39,833 bases of DNA from Roseomonas populi (GCF_024594815.1 NZ_JANJOU010000042.1:1-39833), one strand, 5' to 3'; positions 25,944 through 35,277 are shown, numbered from the stretch's first letter. Numbers and translations: made by a program. Notes: generated by a model not told the origin, from the letters alone.

Positions 25944-26681
25944 CTAAGCCTTGAGGCCGCCCAGTTCTCCGGCAGGACGTTCGAGGTTGGCGGAGGCCTC
26001 GGCCACGGCGGATTCCGCCCGCGCCATCAACTCCGCACGGGGAAGGCCGGGCGGGATGGGTGGCAGCACGGCCACGGTCAGCAGCCCCGGCCGCTTGGTG
26101 AAGGCGCGGCGGCCCCAGAGCCGCCCGGAATCGGTGGCCACCGGCACCACGGGCAGGGCGGTGGCGGCGGCCATGGCGGCGAAGCCGGGCTGCCAAGGCT
26201 GCCGCTCCCCAGGGGCGGAGCGCGTGCCCTCCGGGAAGATGACGATCTGGTAGCCCAGCGCCGCCGTCTCCCGCGCCGCGCGGACCAGGCGCTTGAGGGA
26301 GGAGGCGCCGCCCTCCCGGTCCACGGGGATGGAGTGGACGTGGCGCGCCATGGCGCCCCAGCCGGGGATCCGCATCAGTTCCTCCTTCATCACGTAGGAG
26401 GGGCGGGGCAGCAGGGCGTGCCAGACCACGGTGTCGAAGGCGGACTGGTGCTGGGCGGCGATGATGGCGGGGCCGTGCACGGGCAGGTTCTCCGCCCCCG
26501 TCACCCGGAGGCGAATGCCGCAGACCACCCGCAGCAGCCACAGGACGCCGTGTGCCCAGCCGCGCAGGAAGCGGTGCATCACCCCCGGCGGAAAGGCGAG
26601 CAGGGGCAGGCCGAAGATCACGGCCAGGGCGGTGAAGGCGAAGAACAGGAGGTTGAACAGCGCGGACCGGAGGGCTGTCAC
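25944..26681 (-). CDS. plsC: 1-acyl-sn-glycerol-3-phosphate acyltransferase
   Basis: The 245-residue protein has an N-terminal membrane helix (residues 8-30), the acyltransferase HxxxxD motif (HQSAFD, residues 78-83), SYVMKEELMRIPGWG, and the FPEGTRS glycerol-phosphate motif (149-155) followed by a PVVPVA block. It acylates lysophosphatidate at the inner membrane in phospholipid synthesis. The GTG at 26681 overlaps the stop of the ydcF-like gene (GTGA), so it is the last gene of the ftsE-ftsX-ydcF-plsC operon, linking division and lipid supply. Confidence 0.94.
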   Translation of the reverse strand: MTALRSALFNLLFFAFTALAVIFGLPLLAFPPGVMHRFLRGWAHGVLWLLRVVCGIRLRVTGAENLPVHGPAIIAAQHQSAFDTVVWHALLPRPSYVMKEELMRIPGWGAMARHVHSIPVDREGGASSLKRLVRAARETAALGYQIVIFPEGTRSAPGERQPWQPGFAAMAAATALPVVPVATDSGRLWGRRAFTKRPGLLTVAVLPPIPPGLPRAELMARAESAVAEASANLERPAGELGGLKA

Positions 26682-27298
26682 CGGGCCGGCCCCCTGCGGC
26701 CGGGGCGTTCCAGCAGGGTGGAGAGGTTCAGCGCCGCCCCGATGAGCTTCACGTACTCCCGGATCATCGGCACGGGCCGGGCGACGAAGGGCTCCACGGG
26801 GCGGGGGTGCAGAACGGCCTCCGGCAGGTCGCGCCGCAGTTCCAGCAGGGCGCGGGGCATGTGGAAGCCGGCGGTGATCACCGTGATCTCCCTGATCTCG
26901 GCGCGGCGAGCCCAGGCGGCGATCTCCCGGGCGTTGCCGCGGGTGCTCGTCGCCTCCCGCCCCAGCACGATCCGGTCCGCGAGGGCCGCGGGATCCATGG
27001 TGGCGCCGCGCCCGCCGGCGCTCCGCACCAACTCGGCCAGCCCGGCATCCGGCCCGACGCCGGAGACGATCAGCCGCGCCTCCGGCCGCGCCTCCAGCAG
27101 GGCCAGCCCGGCCTCCACCCGGTCCGGCCCGCCCGTGAGCACGGCGATGCCCGGGGTGGGCGGGATTTCCGGCGCGGGGGCGGCGGACCGGTGCAGGAAC
27201 CACAGAAAGCCGCCGGAAACGGCGAGCACGAAGGCCGCCATGAACGTCGAGAGCAGGGGCAGGCGGCGCCCCTTCGGCCGGGCGGCGGTCGCGCTCAC
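26678..27298 (-). CDS. YdcF/DUF218 family membrane protein (ElyC/SanA-like)
   Basis: The 206-residue protein has one N-terminal membrane helix (about residues 16-36) and a DUF218 domain: GIAVLTGGPDRVEAGLALLEA, RLIVSGVG, a STRGNAREIAAWA motif, ITVITAGFHMPRALLEL and HPRPV. These proteins are envelope-linked and associated with peptidoglycan or lipid-carrier balance; biochemical activity is uncertain. The GTG at 27298 overlapping the ftsX stop is preferred over a TTG at 27316. Both ends overlap neighbouring genes by 4 nt. Confidence 0.88.
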   Translation of the reverse strand: MSATAARPKGRRLPLLSTFMAAFVLAVSGGFLWFLHRSAAPAPEIPPTPGIAVLTGGPDRVEAGLALLEARPEARLIVSGVGPDAGLAELVRSAGGRGATMDPAALADRIVLGREATSTRGNAREIAAWARRAEIREITVITAGFHMPRALLELRRDLPEAVLHPRPVEPFVARPVPMIREYVKLIGAALNLSTLLERPGRRGPAR

Positions 27299-28164
27299 GG
27301 CAGGCGCCGCAGCCAACGGCGAACTGTCGCCTGCGCCGTGCCCCAGCCGATGCCCGCCGCCGCGGGCGGCAGCGTGGCGAGCATGAGCCAGGGCAGCTCC
27401 CCCAGCACATGGGCCGGCACCTCCTCGCCCGAGAGAGGCAGGGCGAGGCCGGAGAGGGCGGCGAGCGCGGGCACGGCCAGGGCCGCCCCGGCCAGGGCCC
27501 CCAGCCCCGCGAGCAGGGCCACGCGGCGGGCGAAGCGGCCGGCGATGGCGCGATCCGTCGCGCCAAGATCGTGCAGCACCCCAATCGCCTCCCGCCGCGC
27601 GGCCAGCCCGGCCCGCGTCGCCACCGCCACCACGGCCACCGCCACCCCCGCCACCAGCGCCAGCACCGCCAGCGCCACGCCCTGCACTGAGCGGGCCAGG
27701 GCGGAGAGGCGCGCCACCCAGATCCCGTGCGCCTCCAGTTCCGCGCCCGGCACCGCCTCCGCCAAGCGGTTGGAGAGGCTCGGCAGGGCTTCCGGCGCGG
27801 CCGCGAGGTGCAGCTCGATCACGCCGGGCAGGATAAGGGCGGGCGCCTCGCCGAGCCAGGGGCGCAGCAGCTCCGCAACCCGCTCCGGGCTCACGGCCGT
27901 GGCCTCCGCGATCACGGGGTCGGCGCGCAGCAGCTCCAGGGCGGCCGCCATCCGCTCCCGGGTGGGATCGGGCACCTGCACCGTCACGGCGGCGGCGGCG
28001 CCGGCCTGCCAGCGATCGGCCAACCGGTCCGCCCCGCGCGCCCCGGCCAGGGCCAGGGCGGCCAGCAGCGCCATGGCGGCCACCAGCCCCGGCAGCAGCC
28101 GGTCCGAGAGCGCGCGGCGCAGCCCCAGCGGGTCGCGCGCCAGGCGGCGGCGGCGCTCAGCCAT
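27295..28164 (-). CDS. ftsX: Cell-division protein FtsX (ABC transporter permease-like)
   Basis: The 289-residue protein has the FtsX layout: a basic cytoplasmic start ([18 protein letters not shown]), a first membrane helix (about 25-43), a ~110-residue periplasmic domain, then three helices (about 165-190, 215-240, 250-275) with the cytoplasmic coupling loop RREAIGVLHDLGATDRAIAGRFARR. FtsEX drives septal peptidoglycan hydrolase activation from the inner membrane. The ATG at 28164 lies 8 nt inside the end of ftsE. Confidence 0.92.
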   Translation of the reverse strand: MAERRRRLARDPLGLRRALSDRLLPGLVAAMALLAALALAGARGADRLADRWQAGAAAAVTVQVPDPTRERMAAALELLRADPVIAEATAVSPERVAELLRPWLGEAPALILPGVIELHLAAAPEALPSLSNRLAEAVPGAELEAHGIWVARLSALARSVQGVALAVLALVAGVAVAVVAVATRAGLAARREAIGVLHDLGATDRAIAGRFARRVALLAGLGALAGAALAVPALAALSGLALPLSGEEVPAHVLGELPWLMLATLPPAAAGIGWGTAQATVRRWLRRLP

Positions 28165-29161
28165 GACCGCCCCCGGCTTCGGGACGGGCGCTGGGCCAGA
28201 TGCTTCGGCGCGGGCGCGGCGGGGGCGGAGGGGCGAGTTCCTCCGCAGGAATCCCCAGGTCCGGGGTGAAATCCGGCGAGAGGGGTGCGGGCGCCTCGTC
28301 CACGGAAGCGCTCACGGCGTCGCTCAAGATTTCGTCCGAGGCTTCGCCCGAGGTTTCGTCCTCTGGCACCTCCTCCACCCAGCCCGCCTCCGGCTCCGGG
28401 CTCTCCAGGTCGATCGCGCCGGCCGGGGCCAGGGGCGCCGCTTCGGCCGCCAGCAGCTCCTCCACCGGCGCATAGGGCCAGGGGTCGAGCGCGACCATAC
28501 GCCCGCCCTCCAGCCGCATGACATGGCCGGGGTGCTGCGCGATCAGCTCCTGCGAATGGGTGGCCACCACCACGGTCGCGCCCAGCCGGTTCATCTCGGC
28601 CAGCAGCAGCAGCAGGCGGCGGGCCTGCACCGCGTCCAGGTTGCCCGTGGGCTCGTCCGCCACCAGCAGGGCCGGGCGCGTGACCACGGCGCGGGCAATG
28701 GCCACGCGCTGCTGCTCTCCGCCGGAGAGCTGCTGCGGCAGGGCATCGGCCCGGTCCTCCAACCCCACCCAGCGCAGCATCTCCGCCACGTCCGGGCGCA
28801 GGCTGGCCTCCGCCCGGCCGGCCAGGCGCAGCGGCAGGGCCACGTTGTCGAAGGCGGTCAGGTAAGGCAGCAGCCGGAACTCCTGGAACACTGCCCCGAT
28901 CCGCCGCCGCAGCTTCGGCAGGTCCGACCGCTTCGCGCGGGAGAGCGGGGCGCCCAGCACCTCCACCTCGCCCCGCGTCGGCCGCATGGCCAGCTGCATC
29001 AGGCGCAGCAGCGACGTCTTCCCCGCGCCCGAGGGGCCCGTGAGCCAGGTGAAGGACCCTTGCGGCAGGGTGAAGGAGAGGTCCCGCAGCGTCTCCCGCT
29101 CCCCCGCTCCGCCGCGCGTGGGATCCGGGTAGCGCAGCCCGACCCGTGTGAAGCGCACCAT
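28157..29161 (-). CDS. ftsE: Cell-division ATP-binding protein FtsE with long C-terminal tail
   Basis: The 334-residue protein has a full ABC ATPase: Walker A GPSGAGKT (42-49), Q-loop [20 protein letters not shown], signature [14 protein letters not shown] (145-158), Walker [13 protein letters not shown] and H-loop ATHSQE. Residues ~228-334 are an additional acidic, Pro-rich tail ([16 protein letters not shown], then [10 protein letters not shown]) not found in typical ~220-residue FtsE. It pairs with FtsX (8-nt overlap) at the divisome. The tail could be a docking region; that is inference. The ATG at 29161 begins at the normal FtsE N-terminus. Confidence 0.93.
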   Translation of the reverse strand: MVRFTRVGLRYPDPTRGGAGERETLRDLSFTLPQGSFTWLTGPSGAGKTSLLRLMQLAMRPTRGEVEVLGAPLSRAKRSDLPKLRRRIGAVFQEFRLLPYLTAFDNVALPLRLAGRAEASLRPDVAEMLRWVGLEDRADALPQQLSGGEQQRVAIARAVVTRPALLVADEPTGNLDAVQARRLLLLLAEMNRLGATVVVATHSQELIAQHPGHVMRLEGGRMVALDPWPYAPVEELLAAEAAPLAPAGAIDLESPEPEAGWVEEVPEDETSGEASDEILSDAVSASVDEAPAPLSPDFTPDLGIPAEELAPPPPPRPRRSIWPSARPEAGGGHG

Positions 29162-29258
29162 GGCGCCGACATGCCATGACAGGGCAGGCAGGGATAGCAC
29201 CAGCGTGGGGCCCATTGGGGGCGTTGCCTTAACCCTTGCCGGGCGACCATCCTGCGCC

Positions 29259-29678
29259 ATGCGCGTCGCCTGCCCCGAATGTGCCGCCGAGTACGACCTG
29301 CCCCCTGCCCTGGCCGACCGGCTGGACGGGGTGCGGACGGTGCGCTGCGCCCGCTGCGGCGCCACCTGGGCACCCACGCCCCCAGCGCCCGGTCAGCCCC
29401 CAGAGGAACCGCCCGCCGCGCCGCCGGAGGACGGGCCGGCCGCCTTCCCGGCCTTCCCGACGATCGAATCGCCGAAGCCAGCCCCCGCCCCGGCAGTGCC
29501 AAGCCCGCCGCCGCCCGGCCGCAGGATCACGCCCGCCCTGGCCTGGGCCGCGTCCCTCCTTCTCATCGCCCTCGCGGCCGGCGCCGCCTGGCACTGGCGG
29601 GTGGACATGGTGGAAGCTTGGCCCCCGGCAGCCCGGGCCTACACTTGGTGGATGGAAGCTCTTGGCCTCGCAGGCTGA
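29259..29678 (+). CDS. Zinc-ribbon membrane protein (MJ0042-type finger)
   Basis: The 139-residue protein begins MRVACPECAAEYDLPPALA and continues to VRCARCGATW, giving two CxxC pairs (Cys5/Cys8 and Cys30/Cys33) of the short zinc-ribbon type common in alphaproteobacteria. A Pro-rich linker follows, then one membrane helix (about 92-112, PALAWAASLLLIALAAGAAW). It is thus a cytoplasmic zinc finger tethered to the membrane; function unknown. It is divergent from ftsE, with 97 bp between starts. Repeat copy 7 begins about 22 bp after the stop. Confidence 0.82.
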   Translation: MRVACPECAAEYDLPPALADRLDGVRTVRCARCGATWAPTPPAPGQPPEEPPAAPPEDGPAAFPAFPTIESPKPAPAPAVPSPPPPGRRITPALAWAASLLLIALAAGAAWHWRVDMVEAWPPAARAYTWWMEALGLAG

Positions 29679-29700
29679 TGGACCGCGTCCTGGGGTGGCG

Positions 29701-29999
29701 GTCTGTCCCGGGGAGAGAAAGAAGGAATTCTTCCTCTCCCCGGACCCCTCACCATCATCTTTTTCTATCGGCTGGTTTGGGCTTCGCTGGCGGTGCGCCT
29801 CGGCTCGTGGAGCCGAGGCGACTGCAAGGGCAGGATGAGGCACCGGGCATCAGCGCCACGCCGCAAGTCAGTCCCTGCGGCAGCCCGATGCCGGTCCAGG
29901 GTTGGACCTATAGGTCCAACCAGCCTCCTGGCTCGGGACAAACACGTCGTGTTTGCCCGGGGATCCAAGGAGCGGAGCCCCTTGGGGCCACCAGGAACC
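29701..29999 (-). repeat. Modular intergenic hairpin repeat, copy 7 (opposite orientation)
   Basis: Read on the minus strand it has A (29965-29985, one mismatch), E (29939-29955, CAAACAC-GTC-GTGTTTG on the plus strand), a shortened B, a 20-bp perfect palindrome unique to this copy (29901-29920), the GGCTGCCGC segment, C (29797-29819) and D (29708-29743, 16-4-16). D again faces the nearest stop codon, here of the zinc-ribbon gene. The A end is about 65 bp from the start of the second Bug gene. Confidence 0.9.
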
Positions 30000-30064
30000 G
30001 GGCCTTGGGATTTTCGCGCTCCGCTTGTTAGCCTGCGCGCAATGAGCCCTGGAGGAGTACGACC

Positions 30065-31045
30065 ATGAACCGCCGCGCCCTGCTTTGCCTATTGCCCGCC
30101 CCTGCCTTCCTGTCCGCGACACGCGCCGCCCGGGCACAGGCCGCGGATGAGTGGCCGGCCCGCGCCGTGACCATCATCGTTCCCTTTGCGCCCGGCAGTT
30201 CCTCCGACATCGTGGCGCGCGCCATGTCCGGCCCGATGTCCCAGGCCATCGGCAAGCCCGTGGTGGTGGAGAACCGGCCCGGCGCCACCGGCGAGCTGGG
30301 CGCCCGCGCCGTGATTCGCAGCACGGCAGATGGCCATACGCTGATGCACGCGCCGATCAGCACCTGGGCCATCAACGTCGCGCTGCGCCCGAACCTCGGC
30401 TACGATCCGGTGAAGCAGCTGGCGGGCCTCAGCCAGACCGTGCGCACGCCGAACGTGCTCGTCGTGAACCCCGCCCAGGTGCCCGCGAACGACCTTCCCT
30501 CCCTCGTTGCCTGGCTGAAGGCCAACCGCGCCTCTTACTCCACCTCCGGCGTCGGCTCCTCGGACCACCTGACGATGGAGATGTTCAAGCAGCTGACCGG
30601 TACGGACATCGCGCATGTTCCCTATTCCGGCGGCGCGCCGGCCACCACGGACCTGATCGCGGGTAACGTCCAGCTCTCCTTCCAGAACCTCGGCTCGATC
30701 GCGCCCCAAATCTCGGACGGGCGGGTGAAGCCGATCCTCATCACCGCGGAGACCCGTCACCGCCTGCTGCCGAACCTGCCCACGGGGGTGGAGGCCGGGC
30801 TGCGGGAGCTCGTCGTCTATTCCTGGCAGGCGCTGGGCGGCCCGGCCGGCCTTCCGCCCGCGCTCGGGCAGCGCATCCAGGCCCAGGCCGCGGCCGCCCT
30901 CCGCTCGCCCGAGGTGACGCGCCGGATGGACGAGATCGGGTTCGAGGTGGTGGCCAGCACCCCGGCCGAGTTCGTGGCCTTCCAGGGCGGCGAGATCGCG
31001 CGCTGGAAGCGCGTGGTGGAAGCGGGGAACATCACGCCCGCCTGA
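30065..31045 (+). CDS. Bug/TctC family substrate-binding protein (second of two)
   Basis: The 326-residue protein has a signal peptide (NRRALLCLLPAPAFLSATRAARAQA), the ligand loop VPFAPGSSSDIVARAMSGPMSQAIGKPVVVENRPGATGELGARAV and the later block VPYSGGAPATTDLIAGNVQLSFQNLGSIAPQISDGRVKPILITAETRH. It is a periplasmic carboxylate-type binding protein without transporter genes nearby. GGAGGA lies 8 nt before the ATG at 30065. It is only moderately similar to the first Bug protein in the window, so the two are probably not a recent duplication. Confidence 0.94.
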   Translation: MNRRALLCLLPAPAFLSATRAARAQAADEWPARAVTIIVPFAPGSSSDIVARAMSGPMSQAIGKPVVVENRPGATGELGARAVIRSTADGHTLMHAPISTWAINVALRPNLGYDPVKQLAGLSQTVRTPNVLVVNPAQVPANDLPSLVAWLKANRASYSTSGVGSSDHLTMEMFKQLTGTDIAHVPYSGGAPATTDLIAGNVQLSFQNLGSIAPQISDGRVKPILITAETRHRLLPNLPTGVEAGLRELVVYSWQALGGPAGLPPALGQRIQAQAAAALRSPEVTRRMDEIGFEVVASTPAEFVAFQGGEIARWKRVVEAGNITPA

Positions 31046-31233
31046 GGCCTGCGGCGCCGCCCGCCGGTCATCGCATCCGCGGCGGCCGGATCGCGGGGCC
31101 CGCGGTGGCCGTTGCCGCCCTGGGGGAGGGTTTCAGGGCGGCGACCCGCACCGCCCGCCGCGAGGTTGCGAACCTAGCCCGGCGGCGCTTCCATGCGCCC
31201 CGCGCCGGAATCGACCGGCGAAGGGGGAACGCT

Positions 31234-31527
31234 GTGCTCTTTGCCATCGTCAGCTACGACAAGCCGGACGCGTTGGAGCGCCGCCTGGCCGCGCGGCCGA
31301 AGCACCTGGTGTGGCTGGACGCGGCGGGGCCATCCCTGCGCTATGTCGGGCCGCTGCTGGACGAGGGGGGCAAGCAGCGCGGCAGCATCGTCGTGACGGA
31401 GCAGCCGGACCTGGAGGCGGCGAGGGCCTTCGCGAAGGCCGATCCCTTCTGGGAGGCCGACGTCTTCGGCAGCCAGACGGTGCATGAGTTCCGGGAGGTC
31501 TTCCGCGACGGGGCGCGCGTGGCGTGA
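31234..31527 (+). CDS. YciI-like protein
   Basis: The 97-residue protein has the YciI fold pattern: LFAIVSYDKPDALERRLAARPKHLVWLD, LRYVGPLLDEGGKQRGSIVVTEQPDLEAARAFAKADPFWEADVF. The conserved His (KHLVWL) and Asp (ADPF) of the family active-site-like pocket are present. Biochemical role is generally unknown. The GTG at 31234, preceded by AAGGGGGA, is preferred; the frame is open upstream to 31105 but that part is Arg/Ala-rich with no homology. The gene overlaps the EVE gene by 4 nt. Confidence 0.88.
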   Translation: MLFAIVSYDKPDALERRLAARPKHLVWLDAAGPSLRYVGPLLDEGGKQRGSIVVTEQPDLEAARAFAKADPFWEADVFGSQTVHEFREVFRDGARVA

Positions 31528-31949
31528 CGGCCTCCCCGTCAGCATCCTATTGGCTGGTGAAGAGCGAGCCGGACGCCTTCTCCTGGGATCAGCAGGTGGC
31601 GAACGGGGTGGAGCCCTGGACGGGGGTTCGCAACGCGCAGGCGGCGGCGAACCTCCGGGCGATGAGGAGGGGCGACCTGGCCTTCTTCTATCACTCCAAC
31701 ATCGGCAAGGAGGTCGTGGGTGTCGTCGAGGTGGCGCGGGAGGCCTATCCCGATCCCACGGACGAGACAGGCCGCTGGATCTGCGTGGACATGCGCACGG
31801 CAAGGCCCGTGCCGAGGCCGGTGACGCTGGCCGCGATGAAGGCCGAGCCGCGGCTGGATGGGCTGGCGCTGATCCGCCAATCCCGGCTGTCCGTCGTGCC
31901 GGTCTCGGCGGAGCACTGGGCGGTGATCTCCTCCATGGCGGGGCTTTGA
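31524..31949 (+). CDS. EVE domain protein
   Basis: The 141-residue protein is a single EVE domain: SYWLVKSEPDAFSWDQQVANGVEPWTGVRNAQAAANLRAM, GDLAFFYHSNIGKEVVGVVEVAREAYPD and ALIRQSRLSVVPVSAEHW. EVE domains belong to the PUA-like group that includes readers of modified bases. Its neighbours YciI and Rieske are joined through GTGA and TTGA overlaps; this trio recurs in many alphaproteobacteria by my recollection, but its joint function is not known. Confidence 0.93.
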   Translation: MTASPSASYWLVKSEPDAFSWDQQVANGVEPWTGVRNAQAAANLRAMRRGDLAFFYHSNIGKEVVGVVEVAREAYPDPTDETGRWICVDMRTARPVPRPVTLAAMKAEPRLDGLALIRQSRLSVVPVSAEHWAVISSMAGL

Positions 31950-32293
31950 CGGGGGATCGCATCCTCTGCCGGCTGGACGAGATCCCGGACGGCGCGGCGC
32001 GCGGGTTTCCTCCCGCGCGCGGGGGCTTCGTCGGGCTGGTTGCGGTGCGCCGCGGCGTGGCGGTGCACGTCTACGTCAATTCCTGCCCGCATCTCGGCAT
32101 CCCGCTGGAGAGCCTGCCGGACCGCTTCCTGGATGGCGCGGGCCGGCACCTCGTCTGCACCGCGCACGGCGCGCGCTTTCGGGTGGAGGACGGGTTCTGC
32201 GTCTCCGGCCCCTGCGCGGGCGACGCGCTTGAGGCGGTGCCGGCGCGCATCGAGGACGGGGTGGTGATCGTGCCGGCAGAGGCGGGTCTGTAA
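31946..32293 (+). CDS. Rieske [2Fe-2S] domain protein
   Basis: The 115-residue protein has both cluster-binding boxes: Cys47-Pro-His49-Leu-Gly and Cys71-Thr-Ala-His74-Gly, spaced as in small ferredoxin-type Rieske proteins (NirD-like). No other domain and no signal peptide, so it is a cytoplasmic electron carrier or subunit. The start is TTG at 31946, overlapping the EVE stop (TTGA); no other start precedes the fold. Third and last gene of the YciI-EVE-Rieske operon. Confidence 0.9.
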   Translation: MTGDRILCRLDEIPDGAARGFPPARGGFVGLVAVRRGVAVHVYVNSCPHLGIPLESLPDRFLDGAGRHLVCTAHGARFRVEDGFCVSGPCAGDALEAVPARIEDGVVIVPAEAGL

Positions 32294-32407
32294 CAGGCCG
32301 GTACGGTCTGCCGCGCCGATGCCGCAATCGTGCCGCCGCCCTGCACGATTTACTGCGTTCACTCTCTGCGAAAGACCTTCGAAGGTCTGAAGGAAGAGGA
32401 GGCCATC

Positions 32408-32704
32408 ATGCGAGACACCTACGCGCGCATCGTCTCATGGGGGCGCAGGGCCCTTGTCGCCGCGGCGCTCTTGGGCGCACCCGCCCTGGCCGCTGCCCCG
32501 GCGGCGCAGGCGCAGCCCGTGGCCGCCGTGGTGATGGGCAGCGGCCCCGCGGCCGAGCTGGTGCCCGTGCAGTATTACGGCCCGCCGCGCGGCTACTATC
32601 GCCACCACCACCGGCACTGGCGCCGCCCGCCGCCCCCGCCGCGCTACTACCGGCACCATCACCATCACCATCGCCACTACGGCCCGCCGCGCCACTGGCG
32701 CTGA
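32408..32704 (+). CDS. Secreted His/Arg/Pro/Tyr-rich small protein
   Basis: The 98-residue protein has a signal peptide (residues ~13-36, cleavage after AQA). The mature part ends in a tail rich in His, Arg, Pro and Tyr: RYYRHHHHHHRHYGPPRHWR contains a natural run of six His, and about a dozen His lie in the last 40 residues. The tail suggests metal binding in the periplasm or on the cell surface. AGGAAGAGGAGG upstream is a strong ribosome site. No family is recognised. A terminator follows 25 bp downstream. Confidence 0.8.
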   Translation: MRDTYARIVSWGRRALVAAALLGAPALAAAPAAQAQPVAAVVMGSGPAAELVPVQYYGPPRGYYRHHHRHWRRPPPPPRYYRHHHHHHRHYGPPRHWR

Positions 32705-32728
32705 GGGGCGGCGAAGGAAGCAGGGGGT

Positions 32729-32758
32729 CGGGCGGATGCGCCCGGCCCCTTCTCTTTT
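32729..32758 (+). terminator. Rho-independent terminator after the His-rich gene
   Basis: CGGGCG (32729-32734) pairs with CGCCCG (32739-32744) over a GATG loop, followed by GCCCCTTCTCTTTT. Confidence 0.7.
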
Positions 32759-32848
32759 GGACTGGACGAGGACGCGCGCCTTGACGCGCCACGGCCGGGG
32801 GCCACCATGGTCCGGGAAGGCCAGACCAAGGCCGCCGAGAGGACCGCC

Positions 32849-34786
32849 ATGACCGACCAGACACTGATTGCCGTGAAGCCGGAGATCGCGGCTGGCAGCC
32901 ACGCCGATGCGGAGCGCCGGGCCGCCATGGTGGCCGAGGCCGCGAAGGATCCGGAGGGTTTCTGGACCCGCGAGATGAACCGCCTGGCCTGGATGCGCGC
33001 GCCGACGAAGATCAAGGACACGAGCTTCGAGGGCGACGTCTCCATCAAGTGGTTCGAGGACGGCGTCCTCAACCTCACGGAATCCTGCCTGGACCGGCAC
33101 GTGGAGGGCGGGCGCGGCGATGCCGTGGCGATCATCTGGGAAGGCGACGATCCGAAGAGCGACGCGCACATCACCTACCGCCAGCTGCTGGAGCGGGTGT
33201 GCCGGCTGGCCAACGCGATGAAGTCGCTCGGCGTGCGGCGCGGCGACCGGGTGTCGATCTACCTGCCGATGATCGTGGAATCCGCGGTGGCCATGCTGGC
33301 CTGCGCGCGCATCGGCGCCGTGCACTCCGTGATCTTCGGCGGCTTCTCCCCGGACAGCCTGTCGAGCCGCATCCAGGACTGCGAGAGCACGCTGCTCATC
33401 ACCGCCGATGAGGGCCGCCGGGGCGGGCGCACCGTGCCGCTGAAGGCGAACGCGGACGAGGCACTGAAGTCCTGCCCGACGATCAAGAACGTCATCGTGG
33501 CGAAGAACACCGGCGGCGGCGTCGCGATGGAGGATGGCCGCGACCACGACTGGGCCACGCTCTGCGACGCGCAATCCGCCGAGTGCGCGCCGGAGCCGAT
33601 GGGGGCGGAGGACCCGCTCTTCATCCTCTACACCTCCGGCTCTACCGGGAAGCCGAAGGGCGTGCTGCACACCACGGGCGGCTACGGCGTCTGGGCCGCC
33701 TTCACGCACGAGCTGGTCTTCGACTACCGCCCGGGCGAGGTGTACTGGTGCACGGCCGATGTGGGCTGGGTGACCGGCCACACCTACATCGTCTACGGCC
33801 CGCTCGCGAACGGCGCGACGACGCTGATGTTCGAGGGCGTGCCGAACTGGCCGGATTCCAGCCGCTTCTGGAACGTGATCGACAAGCACAAGGTGAACAT
33901 CTTCTACACCGCGCCAACCGCCATCCGCGCGCTGATGCGGGAAGGCGAGGCGCCGGTGAAGAAGTCCTCCCGCAAGTCGCTCCGCATCCTCGGCAGCGTG
34001 GGCGAGCCGATCAATCCGGAGGCCTGGCTCTGGTACTACCGCGTGGTCGGCGACGAGCGCTGCCCGATCGTGGACACCTGGTGGCAGACGGAGACGGGCG
34101 GCATCCTGATCTCCCCCTTGCCCGGTTCCGTGGCGCAGAAGCCGGGATCCGCGACGCTTCCCCTGCCGGGCGTCTTCCCCGCGCTGGTGGACAATGACGG
34201 GGCGATCCTGGAGGGCGCGACGGAGGGCAACCTCGTCATCACCGACAGCTGGCCTGGCCAGATGCGCACCGTGTTCCGCGACCACGAGCGCTTCGTGCAG
34301 ACCTACTTCTCCACCTTCCCCGGCAAGTACTTCACCGGCGACGGCGCGCGGCGGGACGAGGACGGCTACTGGTGGATCACCGGCCGCGTGGACGACGTGC
34401 TGAACGTCTCCGGCCACCGCATGGGCACGGCCGAGATCGAGAGCGCGCTGGTGGCGCACCCGAAGGTGGCGGAGGCCGCCGTGGTCGGCATGCCGCACGA
34501 GATCAAGGGCCAGGGCATCTACGCCTATGTCACGCTGAAGGTGGACGAGGAGCCGACCGAGGCGCTGCGGAAGGAGCTGGTGGCCTGGGTGCGCAAGGAG
34601 ATCGGCCCCATCGCCAGCCCGGACGCGATTCAATGGGCGCCGGGCCTGCCGAAAACGCGGTCGGGCAAGATCATGCGCCGCATCCTCCGCAAGATCGCGG
34701 CGAACGAGACGGACAGCCTTGGCGACACCTCCACCCTCGCGGACCCGACCGTGGTGCAGGACCTGATCGGGAACCGCGTGGGGTGA
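32849..34786 (+). CDS. acs: Acetyl-coenzyme A synthetase
   Basis: The 645-residue protein activates acetate to acetyl-CoA via acetyl-AMP. All family motifs are visible: [77 protein letters not shown] and the C-terminal [17 protein letters not shown] whose Lys is the usual acetylation-controlled residue. The ATG at 32849, preceded by GAGAGGA, gives the standard length; a start at 32807 would add 14 residues. The downstream secreted-protein gene overlaps by GTGA. Confidence 0.98.
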   Translation: MTDQTLIAVKPEIAAGSHADAERRAAMVAEAAKDPEGFWTREMNRLAWMRAPTKIKDTSFEGDVSIKWFEDGVLNLTESCLDRHVEGGRGDAVAIIWEGDDPKSDAHITYRQLLERVCRLANAMKSLGVRRGDRVSIYLPMIVESAVAMLACARIGAVHSVIFGGFSPDSLSSRIQDCESTLLITADEGRRGGRTVPLKANADEALKSCPTIKNVIVAKNTGGGVAMEDGRDHDWATLCDAQSAECAPEPMGAEDPLFILYTSGSTGKPKGVLHTTGGYGVWAAFTHELVFDYRPGEVYWCTADVGWVTGHTYIVYGPLANGATTLMFEGVPNWPDSSRFWNVIDKHKVNIFYTAPTAIRALMREGEAPVKKSSRKSLRILGSVGEPINPEAWLWYYRVVGDERCPIVDTWWQTETGGILISPLPGSVAQKPGSATLPLPGVFPALVDNDGAILEGATEGNLVITDSWPGQMRTVFRDHERFVQTYFSTFPGKYFTGDGARRDEDGYWWITGRVDDVLNVSGHRMGTAEIESALVAHPKVAEAAVVGMPHEIKGQGIYAYVTLKVDEEPTEALRKELVAWVRKEIGPIASPDAIQWAPGLPKTRSGKIMRRILRKIAANETDSLGDTSTLADPTVVQDLIGNRVG

Positions 34787-35277
34787 GGGCGCTCGGGCCC
34801 GCGCTGGCGCTTCTGCTGCTCGCGGGCCCTCTGCCCGCCACGGCGGCAGAGGCGGCGCGGGCCATGCGCGGCCCCTGCGAGGACGGATCCTGCACCTGGT
34901 TCCGCGAACTCTCCCGCAGCGTGGCCGGCGCCAGCGCGCGGGGGACGCTGCTGCGCCTTCAGATCCGCTGGTGGATGGGCAAAGACCGCGAAGGATCGGG
35001 CGAGGAGGAGGGGCGACAGGAGATCCTCTACGTCCTCTGCTCCGGCAGCCGGCCCGCCCTGGTCGGGCGCGAGGGACGGCGCTGGCGGGAGCGGCCGCTG
35101 GACCCGGGCGAGCCCGCCGCGGCGGACCGCGCCGCCGCCATCGCCTATGGCTGGATCTGTCACGGCATCCTTCCCGATGCCCGCTCCGGCCCGGCGCTTG
35201 CAGACCTCTATCGCAGCCGGCCCGCCACGCCGCGCAATGGCCGGCTCCTGCAACGCCCCGAGGACGTTCTCCGATGA
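34783..35277 (+). CDS. Secreted protein of unknown function
   Basis: The 164-residue protein starts with a signal peptide ([22 protein letters not shown]). The mature part has [11 protein letters not shown] with a Cys pair, [11 protein letters not shown], and a C-terminal region with two more Cys (YVLCSGSRP and [10 protein letters not shown]), which may form disulfides. No family is recognised. GTG start overlaps acs (GTGA), and its stop overlaps rutB (ATGA), so it lies in the middle of a coupled three-gene operon. Confidence 0.75.
   Translation: MRALGPALALLLLAGPLPATAAEAARAMRGPCEDGSCTWFRELSRSVAGASARGTLLRLQIRWWMGKDREGSGEEEGRQEILYVLCSGSRPALVGREGRRWRERPLDPGEPAAADRAAAIAYGWICHGILPDARSGPALADLYRSRPATPRNGRLLQRPEDVLR

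Noticed and set aside
29901-29920. 20-bp perfect palindrome in repeat copy 7 as a phage or plasmid attachment site
   Set aside because: It is unique to this copy and lies within the repeat; no integrase, tRNA or duplicated flank is present.
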